Shown piece by piece: positions 12,901 to 40,800 of a DNA stretch of 64,000 nucleotides. The DNA is taken from positions 16,638,501 to 16,702,500 of the forward strand of contig NC_092597.1 in assembly GCF_047663525.1 (NCBI RefSeq), given 5' to 3'. Both the position numbers and the translations under genes were made by a program. Positions within the stretch are counted from its first letter, which is position 1, and every line of letters starts with the position of its first letter. The notes under the pieces were generated by a model. It made no database searches and was not told the origin of the DNA. It saw nothing but the letters and a program-made list of their open reading frames with translations. This stretch comes from Anas platyrhynchos. Taxonomy: Eukaryota > Chordata > Aves > Anseriformes > Anatidae.

Positions 12901-15900
12901 CTGCATCAGTTGTGGTTTGTGCTGCTTGCCAGGATCTCATGCATGGAGAGCACGGAGCATCTGTGGGGTCTCTCTGAAGAAGGCACAGAACAAGGGGCAT
13001 GCTGAGTGAAAGGCACCCAGGGCACTCCTCTTGAGAAAGATGGAGAGGGAAACTGCTATTTCTCTCACCTCGTGAAAGGACTCAGCTGCCTCAAAGCTGA
13101 CCCCTGCAGCAAGTTCTCTGGCAGAGGGATCTTTGTGCCCACAACCCAGCTTGCCACAGAGATAAACCCACTGATAAATCATTAACCATGTCCTAGTCAA
13201 AAACAGACTGGAGCCCCCATGCTGCTTTCAGAGCAGCTACTAGGGCAAGTAAAAGATCAGACCTGAACTGAAGCCAACAGTGGCTGAATTTGGGCAGACA
13301 CCCCAGAAAACAGTGAGCATAAAACTTTTTTTTTTTTGAAAGAAACAGGGACCAGTGCCAACCAAGAACCACACAAACACTGCTGCAGCATACAAAGGTG
13401 TCCCCAGCTCACTGGGCACTTGAGGGTCTCAAAGGGTAACTTCAGTCCACACAGCTAGAGCTCAGAAGCGGGACTTGGAGGGAGAAAACACCGTGCTCAG
13501 ACTCCAGCAGTCTCCACAGCACGCCTGGGGAGGTGAGCACAGAAACCCTGCCTATTGACCAGCCTCACTTTATCAGCCATCACTGGTGCCCCAGAAGAGA
13601 AAAGGGGAGCATGAGATGAAGGCAGTGCCTTTTCCAGACAGCCACAAATTCAACTTCCCCAGAACCAGACTGATGCTGGCCCCTTGCATTATCTGCACAC
13701 AATCCCATTAGTACATTCGGGCCATATTCAGTGCATTCAGCACCATCACAACAGCTTCAGCTGAGCTGCTCATGCTGTGAAAGTGCTGCCTAATGCAGGC
13801 TGGACAATTTAAATTCCTCTTTTCCCCTGCCTCCCATCGCTGTCTCTGACCCTGTCAGCCCAGATTTGCCAGCCTTCAAACCACTTGTCTTAGCTGTCCT
13901 GTGGTTTTACATCTCGGGTGAATTGATTTAAATAAAGGATATTAAATCCTGAATTTTAACCATGTCTTAATGCAGCCATGGGAATTCTTGATTTCAATCT
14001 ACATTACTTTGCATTTGCACTTAAATATATTTTCTTTAAAAACAGTTAATACCCTCTGGCCAGCATTCTTTTTTGCTAACCAGGAGAAAAACAGTGATCA
14101 CACATACATTTTTAAAACAATGCACAGCTTAAAACCCCTAGATGCATTTATGCTGAGGGTTCAACTCAGTCAGTTCACAGCAGTATTAGGAAATGTTAGT
14201 TGCAAAACTCTGTGTTAATGACTGGGACTTGGCCAGGCAACTCAGAAGAAAATCAGAAAACAGTAAAAATACATTAAAAAACACATTAAACATGCTGAAT
14301 CCATAATGAAAGAGAACTTCATTAAAATTTATTTTATATTTAAAAGTAAATGGATTTTTCAAGCAGCAGCCATGCTACTCATAGTAAGTTTGTATAGGGC
14401 AAGATGGGGCCAGTGCTTCAGCATGTTCTTCGCATACTTCCAAAGACTTCCAAAGCTTTAAATCAATTTTAAGGTTCCAGAAACACTCTCCATCTCTCTC
14501 ACTAAGCAGTGACCATGTGAGCATCCTGGACAGAAGCTGCAATCAACCCTGAAAAATGGCCTCCCATATTCCTGCTTAAGGCCAAACCTATGTGAATATC
14601 ATTATCAGCAGTGCCCATTTTAGCAAAGTCACTACCTTGACCCTGAACAGCCACTGAAAAAGCATTATACTTTGAATAATTACTGCCTGGTTAATAAAGG
14701 AATTAAGAGTATTGCTGACCTAACTGCTTTCATCAACACTGATGTTTTTCTCATCATATCGCATCAATTTCTAATTAGAACCTCTGCAGAAAAATATTTT
14801 TGGTGAAAAAGGCCAGTATTTCACACTGGAAATCCAGTGTTTTGTTTAAATTCAGAACTATGCTTTAGGGTTTTATTCTGCTCTTTTCTTTTGGCACTCA
14901 ATTATACCACAGCGCTATCATAAATTATACCCAGCTCTTTCATTACACACCAACCAGCTGACACTTTGATCTAGAAAAAGATGCATCTTAAACAGTATCA
15001 ACCAGAAGCTGCCCTTAGCTTTTTTTAACAGCAAAATAAAACCAGATGGATTAAGGTACAGGAATGTGATTCACTGTGTCATTATAAGGCAGCATGATCC
15101 CAAGGCACCCCTATGCCCTTCCATCCAAGGTGTCCCCACTACTCACCCCCAGGATGGCAGTGGGGAACTCCCACGAAACACTCACCAGCATGGAGGGAGC
15201 TCCAGGCAAGCATTGAAGCTGAGGTTTCCATCAGCTGTGCTTTTCCCTCTCCTCTGCCCAGGGAAGCAGCAGCTCCCTTCTCATGCAATATTGTAAAGCT
15301 CCAAACAAGGCTGCCTGGATGGGTTCTACTTTTCCTCCAGGCCTCTGAAGACACAAGGAGGAATTTCTTCTCCTACATCCAGGTCATAAACGTGGTGTTA
15401 TGACACAGCAGAGGAGCAGGAGCTCTGGGTTTGACTTTTTTCCTTTCATTGTTAGAAGCCAGTATACAAGAAACCTAATGAAAACAGACTTATATTGAAT
15501 TAAAAGTAATAAACTCTGGAAGCAAAGAGAGCCATGCTCAAATCTAATCTAAGCAACAGCTTCCAGAAGCACAGAGGAAGCTCTCTGCAGAGAGGGACAA
15601 GCCATTTCAAATGTCCCTTTAAAAAATAAACTCCTCTCAGCACCAGGCCTGCACACTTTGCTGAGAGTCCCCAAGCACCCTCATGCTCCAAGGGCCTCAC
15701 ATTGAAGCCTCAACTTCCTTCCACTCCTGCAGATGCCTTCCCTAAAAAGAAAGGAGGCTTCCAGCACCCTCAGCTTTTAAAGGCTGAGCCCACAAAGTGG
15801 ACACAGCTGCCCTGGATGAGGCCAAGTCCTCACTAGGTGCCCAGAGCACCTGGGTGTTTTCCAGAGCTTTCTTTGTGGTACTATGGTGCCTGTAGCATTG

Positions 15901-17799
15901 CTGGTTCCTTAGCAAGTGAAAACAATGCAATTTTTGGGACGTTGCCATGCAGATATACCCTCACCTCAGGCAGGATGCCCTGGCGGGGGGGGGGACGGGG
16001 GGGTATTGGTACTGTGGGCGGCCTAGGCTTGCTGGGCCTGCTCCCCGGCCCCACAGTGCGCACCAAAACCAGGCTCATCTCTTTCTCCTGAAGGTGAAAC
16101 GTCACCTTGGGCATAAAAAACATTTCTCTTCTTTTTTAGCTTCTGTGGGACTGTGGCATCATAACAAAGCCACAACGTGGGGCAGCCACAGCTTTGCATC
16201 AAGGACAGCATGAGTTATTTCTACATCCAAGAGGGAAGGTGTCAATTTGTGGTTGTCCTTTGGGGTCAAAAGAGAGCATAAAGCATCCTATCAACTGACA
16301 ACCGAGTCAGAGTACAATAAATTAAATATCTATCTAGTAGTCCAATTCAGGGAATCCACAAGAGCTGGAAGAAAAAAAATACTTTTTCTTGATAAACAAA
16401 TAGCCACTGTTTTCCTGGCCAGGCCATCCCTTCTGGTAACAGTGGAATGTCTTTGGCTAAAATTTTAAGTGGATTTAGGGGTGATCCTCCCAGTATCATG
16501 CTTGGAAAGGACCATTATTATTGCACACTGAGGCTGCCTGGAAAAGAGCCCGTTTCAGCAAACACACCCCGTTGCAATGATTTATCCACTCTGTCACATT
16601 TTTTCATTAATCTTCATTCCAAATTCGCTTTTCTCTCCTGCCTCGCCAAGGGGTCACATTCCTGATGAGTACTGGATGCTCCCCCTGGATGACATTAAAT
16701 ATCGGCATGGCTTGATGCCATATTGCCTAGGCTTTGAAGCGGATGGGCCCATACCCTCTCCTACAGGGAGCTCCACAAACAAGACTTTTGAACTCAAAAG
16801 CTCCATATAGCAACCCTCCTGCTGCCCACCAACTCCAGCACAAGGGGCTTCTGGCTCTTGGGATGCAGCTGCAGCTATAGGTGACGATGCTGTGTGGGCA
16901 CATTGCCCAAAATTACCCGCAGGCCTCAATAGGAGCAACCGGGCAGCCATGGAAAACAGCTCATCCTATTGTCCCTGCATGAAGCCAGCAGCCTCATCAG
17001 CCCCTTCACTTTGAGGAACAAGCAAATATTTAGCGAGTTTCCCTTGCACCGTACCAGAGTTCATTATCTGGTCTCCCGAGCTCCTTCAGTCAGTAATACC
17101 CTCTAATTGATGTGATCTGGCACTCGGCCACGGAGTTAAATTGATTTGTAGGCCAGCAGGACGTGGCAGATGCCCTTTACACTTGAGACAAGTGTTGTGT
17201 GGCTTTGTTTGCTGCCTGCTGCAAGGAGCTGCCATGGCACTGGGTGGCACAAAGGAGGGGGGCAGCCTCCTCCATGTCATGGCCCCTGGGGGGTGACAAG
17301 GTGGGACAGCCACTGCTGGGTGCCTGGGGACAGCACCAGCTTCCCTCCCTAACACCAGGGAAGCTGGTGCACAGCCTTTGGTACAGCACAATTTCTTTTC
17401 ACTCTGTTTAAAAGGTTGTTTAGTGCCTCTTTGTTTTGCCTTCTTGTGCTTTCAGTTGCATCGATGATCACATTTCCCAATTGCTTTGTTATGTGTTAGT
17501 TGAGGGCATGCTCCTGTAGCTCTTCTGTTCGGGGGGGTTCACAAGTTTTTAGCATCCATCTGAAACTCACCTTCATCAGAAGATGAACACTGGAGAAACC
17601 AGAAGTCAGCATTCGATCTCTGCTGGTATTATCAACCCAGTGCTCTGAATATTTAAGTTTATTTGAAGTCCTTTTTATAGCTGCGATAAAAATATTAATA
17701 CAGAAGAGATAAAAATCTCACTTTCTCTTTAAATCACCCTATTCTCATTCCAAGAACATTAAGCTAGCATTGAAAACCTTTTCTTACCACACCACAGAG
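12901..17799. other. Intergenic DNA between convergent CTXND1 and FAH
   Basis: About 4.9 kb with no recognisable gene on either strand. Open frames at 15.1-15.4, 16.0-16.2 and 17.1-17.4 kb overlap each other on both strands in GC-rich stretches and look like chance frames. The stretch contains G-rich runs at 15985-16003 but no identified RNA gene or transposon. Confidence 0.55.
15985..16003 (+). repeat. G-tract (G10 AC G7)
   Basis: Ten G, then AC, then seven G. It is a dense guanine block in intergenic DNA that could fold as a G-quadruplex on the plus strand. No function is shown. Confidence 0.8.
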
Positions 17800-17819
17800 C
17801 CACATTCATCTTGAAGATA

Positions 17820-17825
17820 TTTATT
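17820..17825 (-). terminator. FAH: FAH poly(A) signal
   Basis: TTTATT on the plus strand reads AATAAA on the coding strand, about 200 bases past the FAH stop codon. It is followed on the coding strand by a GT-rich stretch (TGTGGCTCTGTGGTGTGG at about 17785-17802). This gives a short 3' UTR of roughly 220 bases. Confidence 0.6.
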
Positions 17826-17887
17826 GATAATTAAAAACAGTAAGATTCCAATCACTCATATAAAAATAATAAATCTGAGTTAAGCAG

Positions 17888-17993
17888 CACGTCTGTTAGA
17901 GGTGGGGGGGGTTGGTCCTCCTTCTCCTCCTTCTTCTCTTCACGTCTGTTAGAGGTGGGGGGGGTTGGTCCTCCTTCGCCTCCTTCTTCTCTT
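17888..17993 (-). repeat. 53-bp tandem duplication in FAH 3' UTR
   Basis: Two adjacent 53-base copies, 17888-17940 and 17941-17993. Each begins CACGTCTGTTAGAGG on the plus strand, has a G8 run and then a pyrimidine-rich stretch of CTC and TTC units. By eye they differ at a single base (T in the first copy, G in the second, at 17978), which implies a recent duplication. Confidence 0.9.
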
Positions 17994-18022
17994 CCTCCTC
18001 AGACACCACCTTACTGCAGTCA

Positions 18023-33683
<15,661 letters not shown>

Positions 33684-34150
33684 GCTGAGTGCCAGCAGTC
33701 CCTGCTTACGAACCTGCCAGGCTGCTGTGCTCCTACCTGGAAGGAAGAACCTCTCCAGATGTCGCCAAGGGGAGCACAGAAGCACCAAATCCCACCCTCC
33801 GTCCTCGGCCCCAAACCAATCGCAGCCCCGTCTCCATCCCACCCCTCTGCCTGCTCCTGCTGGCAGCCGCCGCAGTTAATTAGTGCCAGAGGTTTGCGTG
33901 AGTCAGCAGCTGGTAACTGTTCCTGGCGAGAAACAGGCTCTTCCTGCTTGATAAACCCTTCCGTGAAACCAGGGCCGCCTTTTACTGGCTGCATCCTTGC
34001 GGGTGGCCGAATCCCAGCAGATGGCTCCAGCCGGCGTGGTCAGAGCAGGGCCACGCTGCTGGTTTGCTTCCCGTGGGTTGCGTACCTGCCAGGGCGACGG
34101 CGAGATGATGATGCCCACGTCAGATGGAGCAGGTCTTCTCCCAGGAGCAC
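33684..34150 (-). promoter_or_regulatory. FAH: Probable FAH 5' UTR and promoter region
   Basis: Moderately GC-rich sequence immediately upstream of the FAH start. No TATA box is visible in the first 200 bases. It holds an AP-1/NF-E2-like site at 33899-33908 (TGAGTCAGCA) and an HNF1-like half-site GTTAAT near 33875. The transcription start is not defined by the sequence, so the limits are approximate. Confidence 0.35.
33899..33908 (+). promoter_or_regulatory. AP-1/NF-E2 type motif upstream of FAH
   Basis: TGAGTCAGCA matches the half-palindromic Maf/NF-E2 and AP-1 consensus, about 215 bases upstream of the FAH start codon. A ten-base match occurs by chance often enough that this is only a candidate. 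Confidence 0.25.
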
Positions 34151-36947
34151 TGCAACCCTGAGAAAGTTGCACAACTTGCACCTGAAACCGCACTTCACGT
34201 GCGTAGCAGTTTTGTAATGCAGTACCCAAGCCCTATTTTCCCCAGATAGCCCCAATTGCTTAAAAACACGTACAAACAACAAAGAAAGAACAGGGAGATT
34301 TTTGCCTTTTTCTGCTCCCAGCCCCAGCTTTTTCCTACCCACAGGACATCCATATTCAGGAAAAGTAGTAACCAATGAGGAAATATCTGTGGAATTAAAA
34401 CTAAATAGCAAAGACCACCCCTTTTCAATAAAAAGTTAGATGGCTTGTGACTGCCAAACCAAAGAACTGAGTCGCTGCTCAACTTTTTAATTTTTTTTTA
34501 TTTTTTGGCAGAGAAGACTCATTAGAAGAAACACAGCAAGCTGTAGAGCCAGATATTCAGTGTAAGATGACACAACACCATTGACAACCACCCATCTGTG
34601 ACAGCTCTTCCCTCGTGGAGAAGAAAGCTCACATGGTGCTGTCTGGCATGGGGTCTTATTTAAAACAATACAATTCCTAGCACCGACTCCTGTAAAATTT
34701 CCTGTAGGCAAATTCAGTATCTTAGGTGCAACTCCATTCCAATGATTGTTTAAAATGTTTAACACAATGAAGAGGTTTTGTGCCAAGCTTATAGGAACTG
34801 TGCATATAACCTTACTCCAAACAAGACCTTGGAAGTATGTATCAAACACTGCGTGCATCTTGAAAAAAACAGATTTATTCAAGTGTTTTGTGGTGCTGTG
34901 AATACGCTGGTATTAATTAAAGTGTTCATCTGCTAACCTCAAGCTGATGACAAAATATAAAGCATTACTGGTTATCCAGATTGAGAGGCAGATCAACCAC
35001 CATGATAACGTGGAGCTAATGCCAAAGCAAACAAAGATGACACAACTCTTATTGTTAGGGAAAGAAGGATTTCCAGTCCAAATGCAAGCTTATTGAAAGA
35101 TATGGTCCTGATATATATTCTTAACTCCTATCTGCATAAACCAGGCCACAAAGGTTTTTAGGTTGCTTTGAGAATGATGTGTAGAAACAGAATTGCCTAA
35201 TACTGACCTAGGCCGAGTACTGCCACCACACAGCAAGTCAAGTTTCCTCTTGGCACAGTCACATTTCCTACCATACAATCAAGGGCCAGAAGAGTTGTTG
35301 CTTCACAGCAGGCAGTGGTAAAGAGATTATGTGAATTCCAAGGGCAGCCGCTTTCCTACCCTTCCTTCTTCTAGTCTCTCAGATAGCAGAACTTACAAAG
35401 CTCAATTCTTTTTCCTCCACTGTTAAACCTACAGCATCTTCTCTGCTTAGCCCAGAAGTGTCACTGTCAGATGAAAGGCAGACTAGAGGGGCATGTATGA
35501 AAAAGACACTTTTAGGAAGACAGACCAGAAACAGTGAATAGAGAAGAAATCAAACTGAGAAGGAAAGCAGAGACAGCCATGAAAGAAGATGCTGCTGCTC
35601 TTCCCTTGTCTGTGCTAGGTCAGAGAAAATTTAGCAAATGCTGTGAGGAACTGTAAGATCTTTGACCCATAGGAGCAGACCATTACTGAAACTTGCTGGA
35701 GTTATTTATACCCTCCTTTACTATTAAAAACACCCACACATGTGTTCCATAAATTGTGATTAAACCATTTTTGCAAGCTCAAGATAGTTCATTATTATTG
35801 GGTCCTGCAAATCACTTTCCATAGCTATCTGATAGAGAAAGCTCCTTCTGCTGCGTAGTGTTTATATGCTGAATGTAGTGCTTTATCTACTAATTGCCAG
35901 CCATAGCTTTTAAAGAGCATTCAGAATTTTAAAGGATGCAGTCAGCTTTGATTAAAAATTTAACATTTTAAATAAAGCCATGCAATCTCATTTATTTCAC
36001 AAATGCTCAAAAGCAGCAGGCAAGTCACCAAAGTGAAGTTTCAACTTGGGATCAGTACCATCTGGAGAGGAATTGGTTTTACTTTAGCGTACTGTTATGT
36101 TCTGTGATAAGCAACCCTGGCTGAATTTACTGTGCTACTACACAAACCACTCAACCTTTGTCATATGGATGACCAGGATGGATGAATAGTTGAGGCACTG
36201 ACTCTGATCTGAGAAAACAGGCAGTTGTAACTAAAAGGAAATTAATGAATACCCCTGACAAAATCATAAAAAAAATACCCTCTACCCCCCCCCAAGAGGA
36301 TTACTTACAAGCCTGTAGATCCACTAAGGAGCGTAGGGACAGTGATTGTGCAGTGTTCAGTGTTGAAACCTACAGATTTCAAACCTCAAAAGAACAGCTC
36401 ACCAGAGAAACTGTCTCAGGAACCATTCATTCTCTCACCCATCTTCATCTTCAAGGAAGTTTGGGCAGTGCTTCGTCAGACAGTGGATCACAAACCCCAC
36501 AGCAATATCACTTAGGACGATAGTCACACATGCATGGATCCACAGCCTAATCACTGACTTAAAGCTGGAGACTTTTGCTCTTGTAGGCACGTCCCCAGCT
36601 AAAGTTCATTGTCAGACATGAGTGACACTGCAAAGGAAGCGCAAAGAACTCCCTGTGCAGTATGGATCAATATACAAGGTAGAAGCAACTGCGTACATCT
36701 GAATAGCACTGCATACCAAAGTGTACAAGATAGAAAGCTTCTGGAAATCAGAGTCTTACCTGTAGTTACAAGTGAATAGGTAAAAAGTTCTCTCTATATA
36801 TATAAACCAGAACTTAGCTGGCATTGGATTAGGTACAGCCTATGGATCAATGCATTGTAAGTAAAGGAAACACCAGTGGAAGGTCCCATGAAAATAAAGC
36901 AGGAAAAATCCAGATGACAGATGCTAGTGACAGCCACAGGGGCTCAA
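34151..36947. other. Intergenic DNA between ZFAND6 and FAH
   Basis: Head-to-tail spacer: the 3' end of ZFAND6 precedes the FAH promoter on the minus strand. No gene was recognised except a decayed fragment of the ZFAND6 AN1 exon near 36.7 kb. The 92-codon plus-strand frame at 36245-36523 has no family resemblance. Confidence 0.6.
36684..36722 (-). pseudogene. Decayed copy of part of the ZFAND6 AN1-finger exon
   Basis: Thirty-nine bases match 37819-37857 in the last ZFAND6 exon at 35 positions, in the same orientation and about 1.1 kb downstream. In the parental frame it would encode a stretch around YSDV but with three zinc ligands replaced (C170 to F, H173 to Q, H179 to R) and a stop soon after. 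Weaker similarity may extend about 20 bases further on the coding strand. It lies past the ZFAND6 poly(A) signal and looks like a relic of a partial duplication. Chance is unlikely at this length and identity but has not been tested. Confidence 0.5.
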
Positions 36948-36962
36948 TTTTTTTTTTTTTTT
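36948..36962 (+). repeat. T15 homopolymer at the ZFAND6 3' end
   Basis: Fifteen T on the plus strand, reading as A15 on the ZFAND6 strand immediately after its AATAAA. This encoded A-run can cause false internal priming in transcript data. Confidence 0.85.
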
Positions 36963-37735
36963 AATTTTATTTAATCAAAGTTAAGACGTGGATAAACATA
37001 AATACAGCACAGGTACTTCAGATCATTCTTCATATTTGTGTACAGACAGACTGATGGATGTAATCCCAATGAAACCTGCAGTCAGTGATGTGCATACAGC
37101 CTTCCCCCCATACACACAAAAACAAAAACCAATTTAAAAAAACACACAGACAATCTCAGCACACGCTCTCATTACAAATGATTCATACATAAATAGGTAG
37201 AGGGTGCAAACAAGCTAATATGCGAACATGTATAACCTCTCGTTAATGGGGAAAAAAACAGAAGCAGCCATAATGATTAAAATACATTCAGTTACTGATA
37301 ACTAGTTGTGCCATACAAGGCATTATCAAAAAAAGGAAATTGTGCTGCAGAGAAAAGCTATATACAACAAGAAAATAAACTGCAAAGTTAACGCATGCAT
37401 GTTTTAACCTGGAAAAGCACAGCCCTCCAATATTTTCTCCATGTTTGTTATAAAAGCCCTCTGCACTCAACTAAAATTAAAATGATCTTAAAGGATAATA
37501 CTTGTAAAGTTTTACTTAAGTCTTTAGCCACAGAAAACTGCAATGAAAATAAATGTTCAGTCATTTTCAAAAAAAAACAGAAACAAAAACAAAATCTATT
37601 CATCTGATGACATGCATGATTAAAAGGTCTAGGCAAGATACACTGCTCTACATTCCTGATGACTAAGGAAAAAAGCTCAAGTCAATTTAATCTGCAGATG
37701 GTCAAAGGATTTTGTATTCCAGCAGAAGCAGCAGT
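36950..37735 (-). other. ZFAND6: ZFAND6 3' UTR
   Basis: About 785 bases from the stop codon to the poly(A) region, AT-rich, with no open frame of interest. The length suits the gene in other vertebrates; the end point is inferred from the AATAAA at 36966-36971. Confidence 0.55.
36966..36971 (-). terminator. ZFAND6: ZFAND6 poly(A) signal
   Basis: TTTATT on the plus strand reads AATAAA on the coding strand, about 770 bases past the stop codon. A T15 run (36948-36962) means the genome itself encodes an A-run just after the signal on the coding strand. A GT-containing stretch follows. Confidence 0.6.
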
Positions 37736-37884
37736 TCAGATCTTCTGGATCTTTTCCCCAACAACTACAGGATTCTCTTTTCTGATTTTCTCAGCAGCAT
37801 CAGCTTTATAATTGTAAGAGCAACTGTGTACATCTGAATAGCGGTGCATACCACAGTAAACGTTTCCACACCGACACTCGAACC
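37736..37884 (-). CDS. ZFAND6: ZFAND6 coding exon 5 (residues 160-208 and stop), AN1 finger
   Basis: Encodes [20 protein letters not shown], then the conserved tail [19 protein letters not shown] and KI, with TGA at 37736-37738. It completes the AN1 zinc ligands. 149 nt, acceptor TGTCCACAG. Confidence 0.97.
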
Positions 37885-40800
37885 CTGTGGACACAAATAT
37901 TAGTTTAGACATTTCAACATTCTTAATTAGACTGGCTTGTTTTTAAATCCTGAATGTGTTCACTCACTATCAATAAATCTCAGTCACCAGTGTCAATCAG
38001 CCAAAGAGCCTCTGCTGCAGAAAGCATAAGAATCACAAACAATATATTTAAGCAATTACAGTAAGATTTGACTTGACCATCCCCTCCTATCATGATATAC
38101 TAGTACAAAACACTTTTGGAGACCTCCTGCTCATTTAATTTGCTAATCTTCACCCCAAAGAACTCAAGCTCCTCGGGCCCTTTCACTGAACCACTGCAAA
38201 AGGTAGTTAGCAAAGGGCAGCAAACATCAGCCAATTCCTCAGCTATGCAGACTTCAAAGGGGCAATATTTGGAATTATAAATTTCACTAGGGAAAAAAAA
38301 GGAAGCTGAAAAACAAAATGCATATATGAAAGACTAAACCTAGTGCAAGCCAGCTGAAAACACCTTTGCCCAATTTTTATTTCAAATTTACAGCATCAAG
38401 AGATGTCCAAGCCCCATTTTTACCCTAGGAGAAGACCCTTTCAAAGGTCCAAAGCCTACATCTCCTTTTCAGAAAGAGAAGTAAAATTGGTATTTCTTAC
38501 CAGTAAGTCCAACCTTCTTCCTGCACATGAAACAGCGATTCTTTTTCTGTTTTGGTTTGTCAAGTGACTTGTCTTGTTCTTCAGGTGTAGGCTCTGCGTT
38601 CTCTGACACTGAAGCTAATATTAAAAAGTTGATGAGAACAGTGGAAAAGCATCTCTCTCTCTCTCTCCCTACCCCCTCTTTAAGTCATATGATAAAACTA
38701 AATCCCACATTGTAAATTTAGGCTCTGGGGTTAGCAATTTTGCTGCAACTTCCATGTCTGAAGTATAACGTACTCACAGCACTGGTACTGGAACTCCTTC
38801 CCTCTGAACCTTCAACCTAATTCATGGAGAGAATTCACTGAACACTCATACAAAACCCACAGTACAATACCATAAAGGAAAAAAATTGATGTCCATCCCT
38901 TTATACATCAGAATAAATAAAAATTAGATTTGAGATTCAGTGTTACCAAATTTTGGAAGATAATGAACATCCAACACCAAGTGTTTCCTATGTGTGCTAC
39001 TGGTCTGTTTCTTAAGATCTGCTTATAAAAAGTATAAGAAGCTTTGCATATTATTAGGATTGGTTCAGAAAAACATTCCCTTCCAAATGCTGAAGCAACG
39101 TTATTTTTTGCTGAAGGCTGCAATACTGAAGCCATACAATGTGCAGTGTTTCAGAACAGTCTCTACTACTGTGATGCTGCTGCTCATGTACACCTGGAGA
39201 AAGCCTACACAGGGGCTCGTCACTTACTACAGATAAAATACTAATAGCCAAAGATGCACAGAAATATAAGGGGAAGTACACTACCCTGAAACTCAGGAGG
39301 TATGTAAACGCCTATCTCATTTTAAAGAGATTTGCTGGGACAACCTTCAGACTACCTTTATATTTTGCCATGTCTGAAAGGGACAGCTTACATGGAAGAT
39401 TATAAACAAGTAATTGTAGTATTTGCCTTACCTAGGTAAAAATAGATATTGGCTGGTTTTCCTCAAGTATTTGCACATTCCTTACATTACAAAACAGAAA
39501 TAGAAACCAGAAAAAAAAAAACAACACTTAATTCCAAGAAGTGCTAAGATCCGAGCTCTGCCAAGCAGCTATTGCTGTATGACAGCAGGACAAGTTTCTA
39601 GTAAGGTACACACAAGCTAGGAGTATTTGCAGCAAAAGAGGGAAAGAACAAAAGCAAGCTCCAGCTCAGAGGAGCATCAGTGGGAGCAGAACTAGAACCA
39701 CTGTGGTAAAGAATAAAATACAGCAGCAAGCCCAGACATTTGTCAGGAAATAGCTGCAGGCATCTCTGTGCAGCTGGACTTTTGTTAGACACAGGCTGTC
39801 AGATGCATCGAGGACCTTGCTAGTTCTGTGCCAGTTGACAGTGACTCTGCTCCATAATCCAGGTGGTTTTTGCTCTCCCCTCTCCTCGTGCTACTATTTC
39901 TTTTTTTTGCGGGTTAGAGGGTGGTTAAGGAAGTAGCACTTTGTCTTTTTTGTATTGTACCAAAACATGGTAGAGACAACAACAGCTAGAAAAATATCTG
40001 AATAGCAGAGACTTTGCACAAGTGAGTAGCATATTTCAAATGTTAAGATGGCAAGGACAGACAAACCATTTTAAAATCACCATCTATGTTGCAAGCAGCA
40101 GCTTTCTTTTCCTGAAATTTATAAAATAATAGTTTGCAAGTGACTTTACATGGCTGTTAAAGGGCAAATATGTGAGTGGACAGATAACATTAAAAGGTTT
40201 GCAATATAAGTATAAATGCATTAAGGATCAAAAGATGTGAGGTAAGTATCAGAAGAAGTAAGAGTTACTGAAATGAACTCTTGCCATATTATATGGAACA
40301 GACATTCCTATGTTCATTAATTTGTTAAGAAAGCTTTATGCCATAAATTGGCATTTAGGAGCTAAAACTCTCAGGCTTGCATTTCCTCTTGCAGCAAGAT
40401 CCAGTTATTTCAATATAAGTTTTACAGAAAGCCTTTAACTGTTAGCCAGATTTAGGAAAAACTGGCACTGTTCCCTGCATAACAAGGCTCTAATACATAC
40501 ATAGATCTTCTTTGTGCATATGAAATCTCACACTAAAAAAGGTTTAAAAATATTTAAGGGCTGCTGCTTTCTGTGGAACCGAGTGGGAAGATTTTTCTAC
40601 TGCTGCCACGAGTCATTTTGTACCTACTGTAGTAACCATAAATTTTAGATCTGTTTGCTTTTCCATGGAAGCCAGAGATTTAACTCAAAATCCTCTTTGA
40701 TAATTATAGATGTCCTGGCTACTAAACCACCTTTAGATAACAAGGCACCAGTGCTTAGTGCTCCATCTATAAACTAAACACGATGAACACAATAGAAAAA

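Larger units (their letters stand above)
17800..18022 (-). other. FAH: FAH 3' UTR
   Basis: Runs from the base after the FAH stop to the presumed cleavage site beyond the AATAAA at 17820-17825. It contains a 53-bp tandem duplication that is purine-rich on the mRNA strand. A long open frame in this strand (about 17896-18354, with runs of E, K and R) crosses the last exon out of frame and is not a gene. Confidence 0.55.

Noticed and set aside
36245..36523. 92-codon plus-strand frame downstream of ZFAND6
   Set aside because: No family resemblance, no splice context, and it lies in the spacer next to a decayed exon fragment on the other strand.
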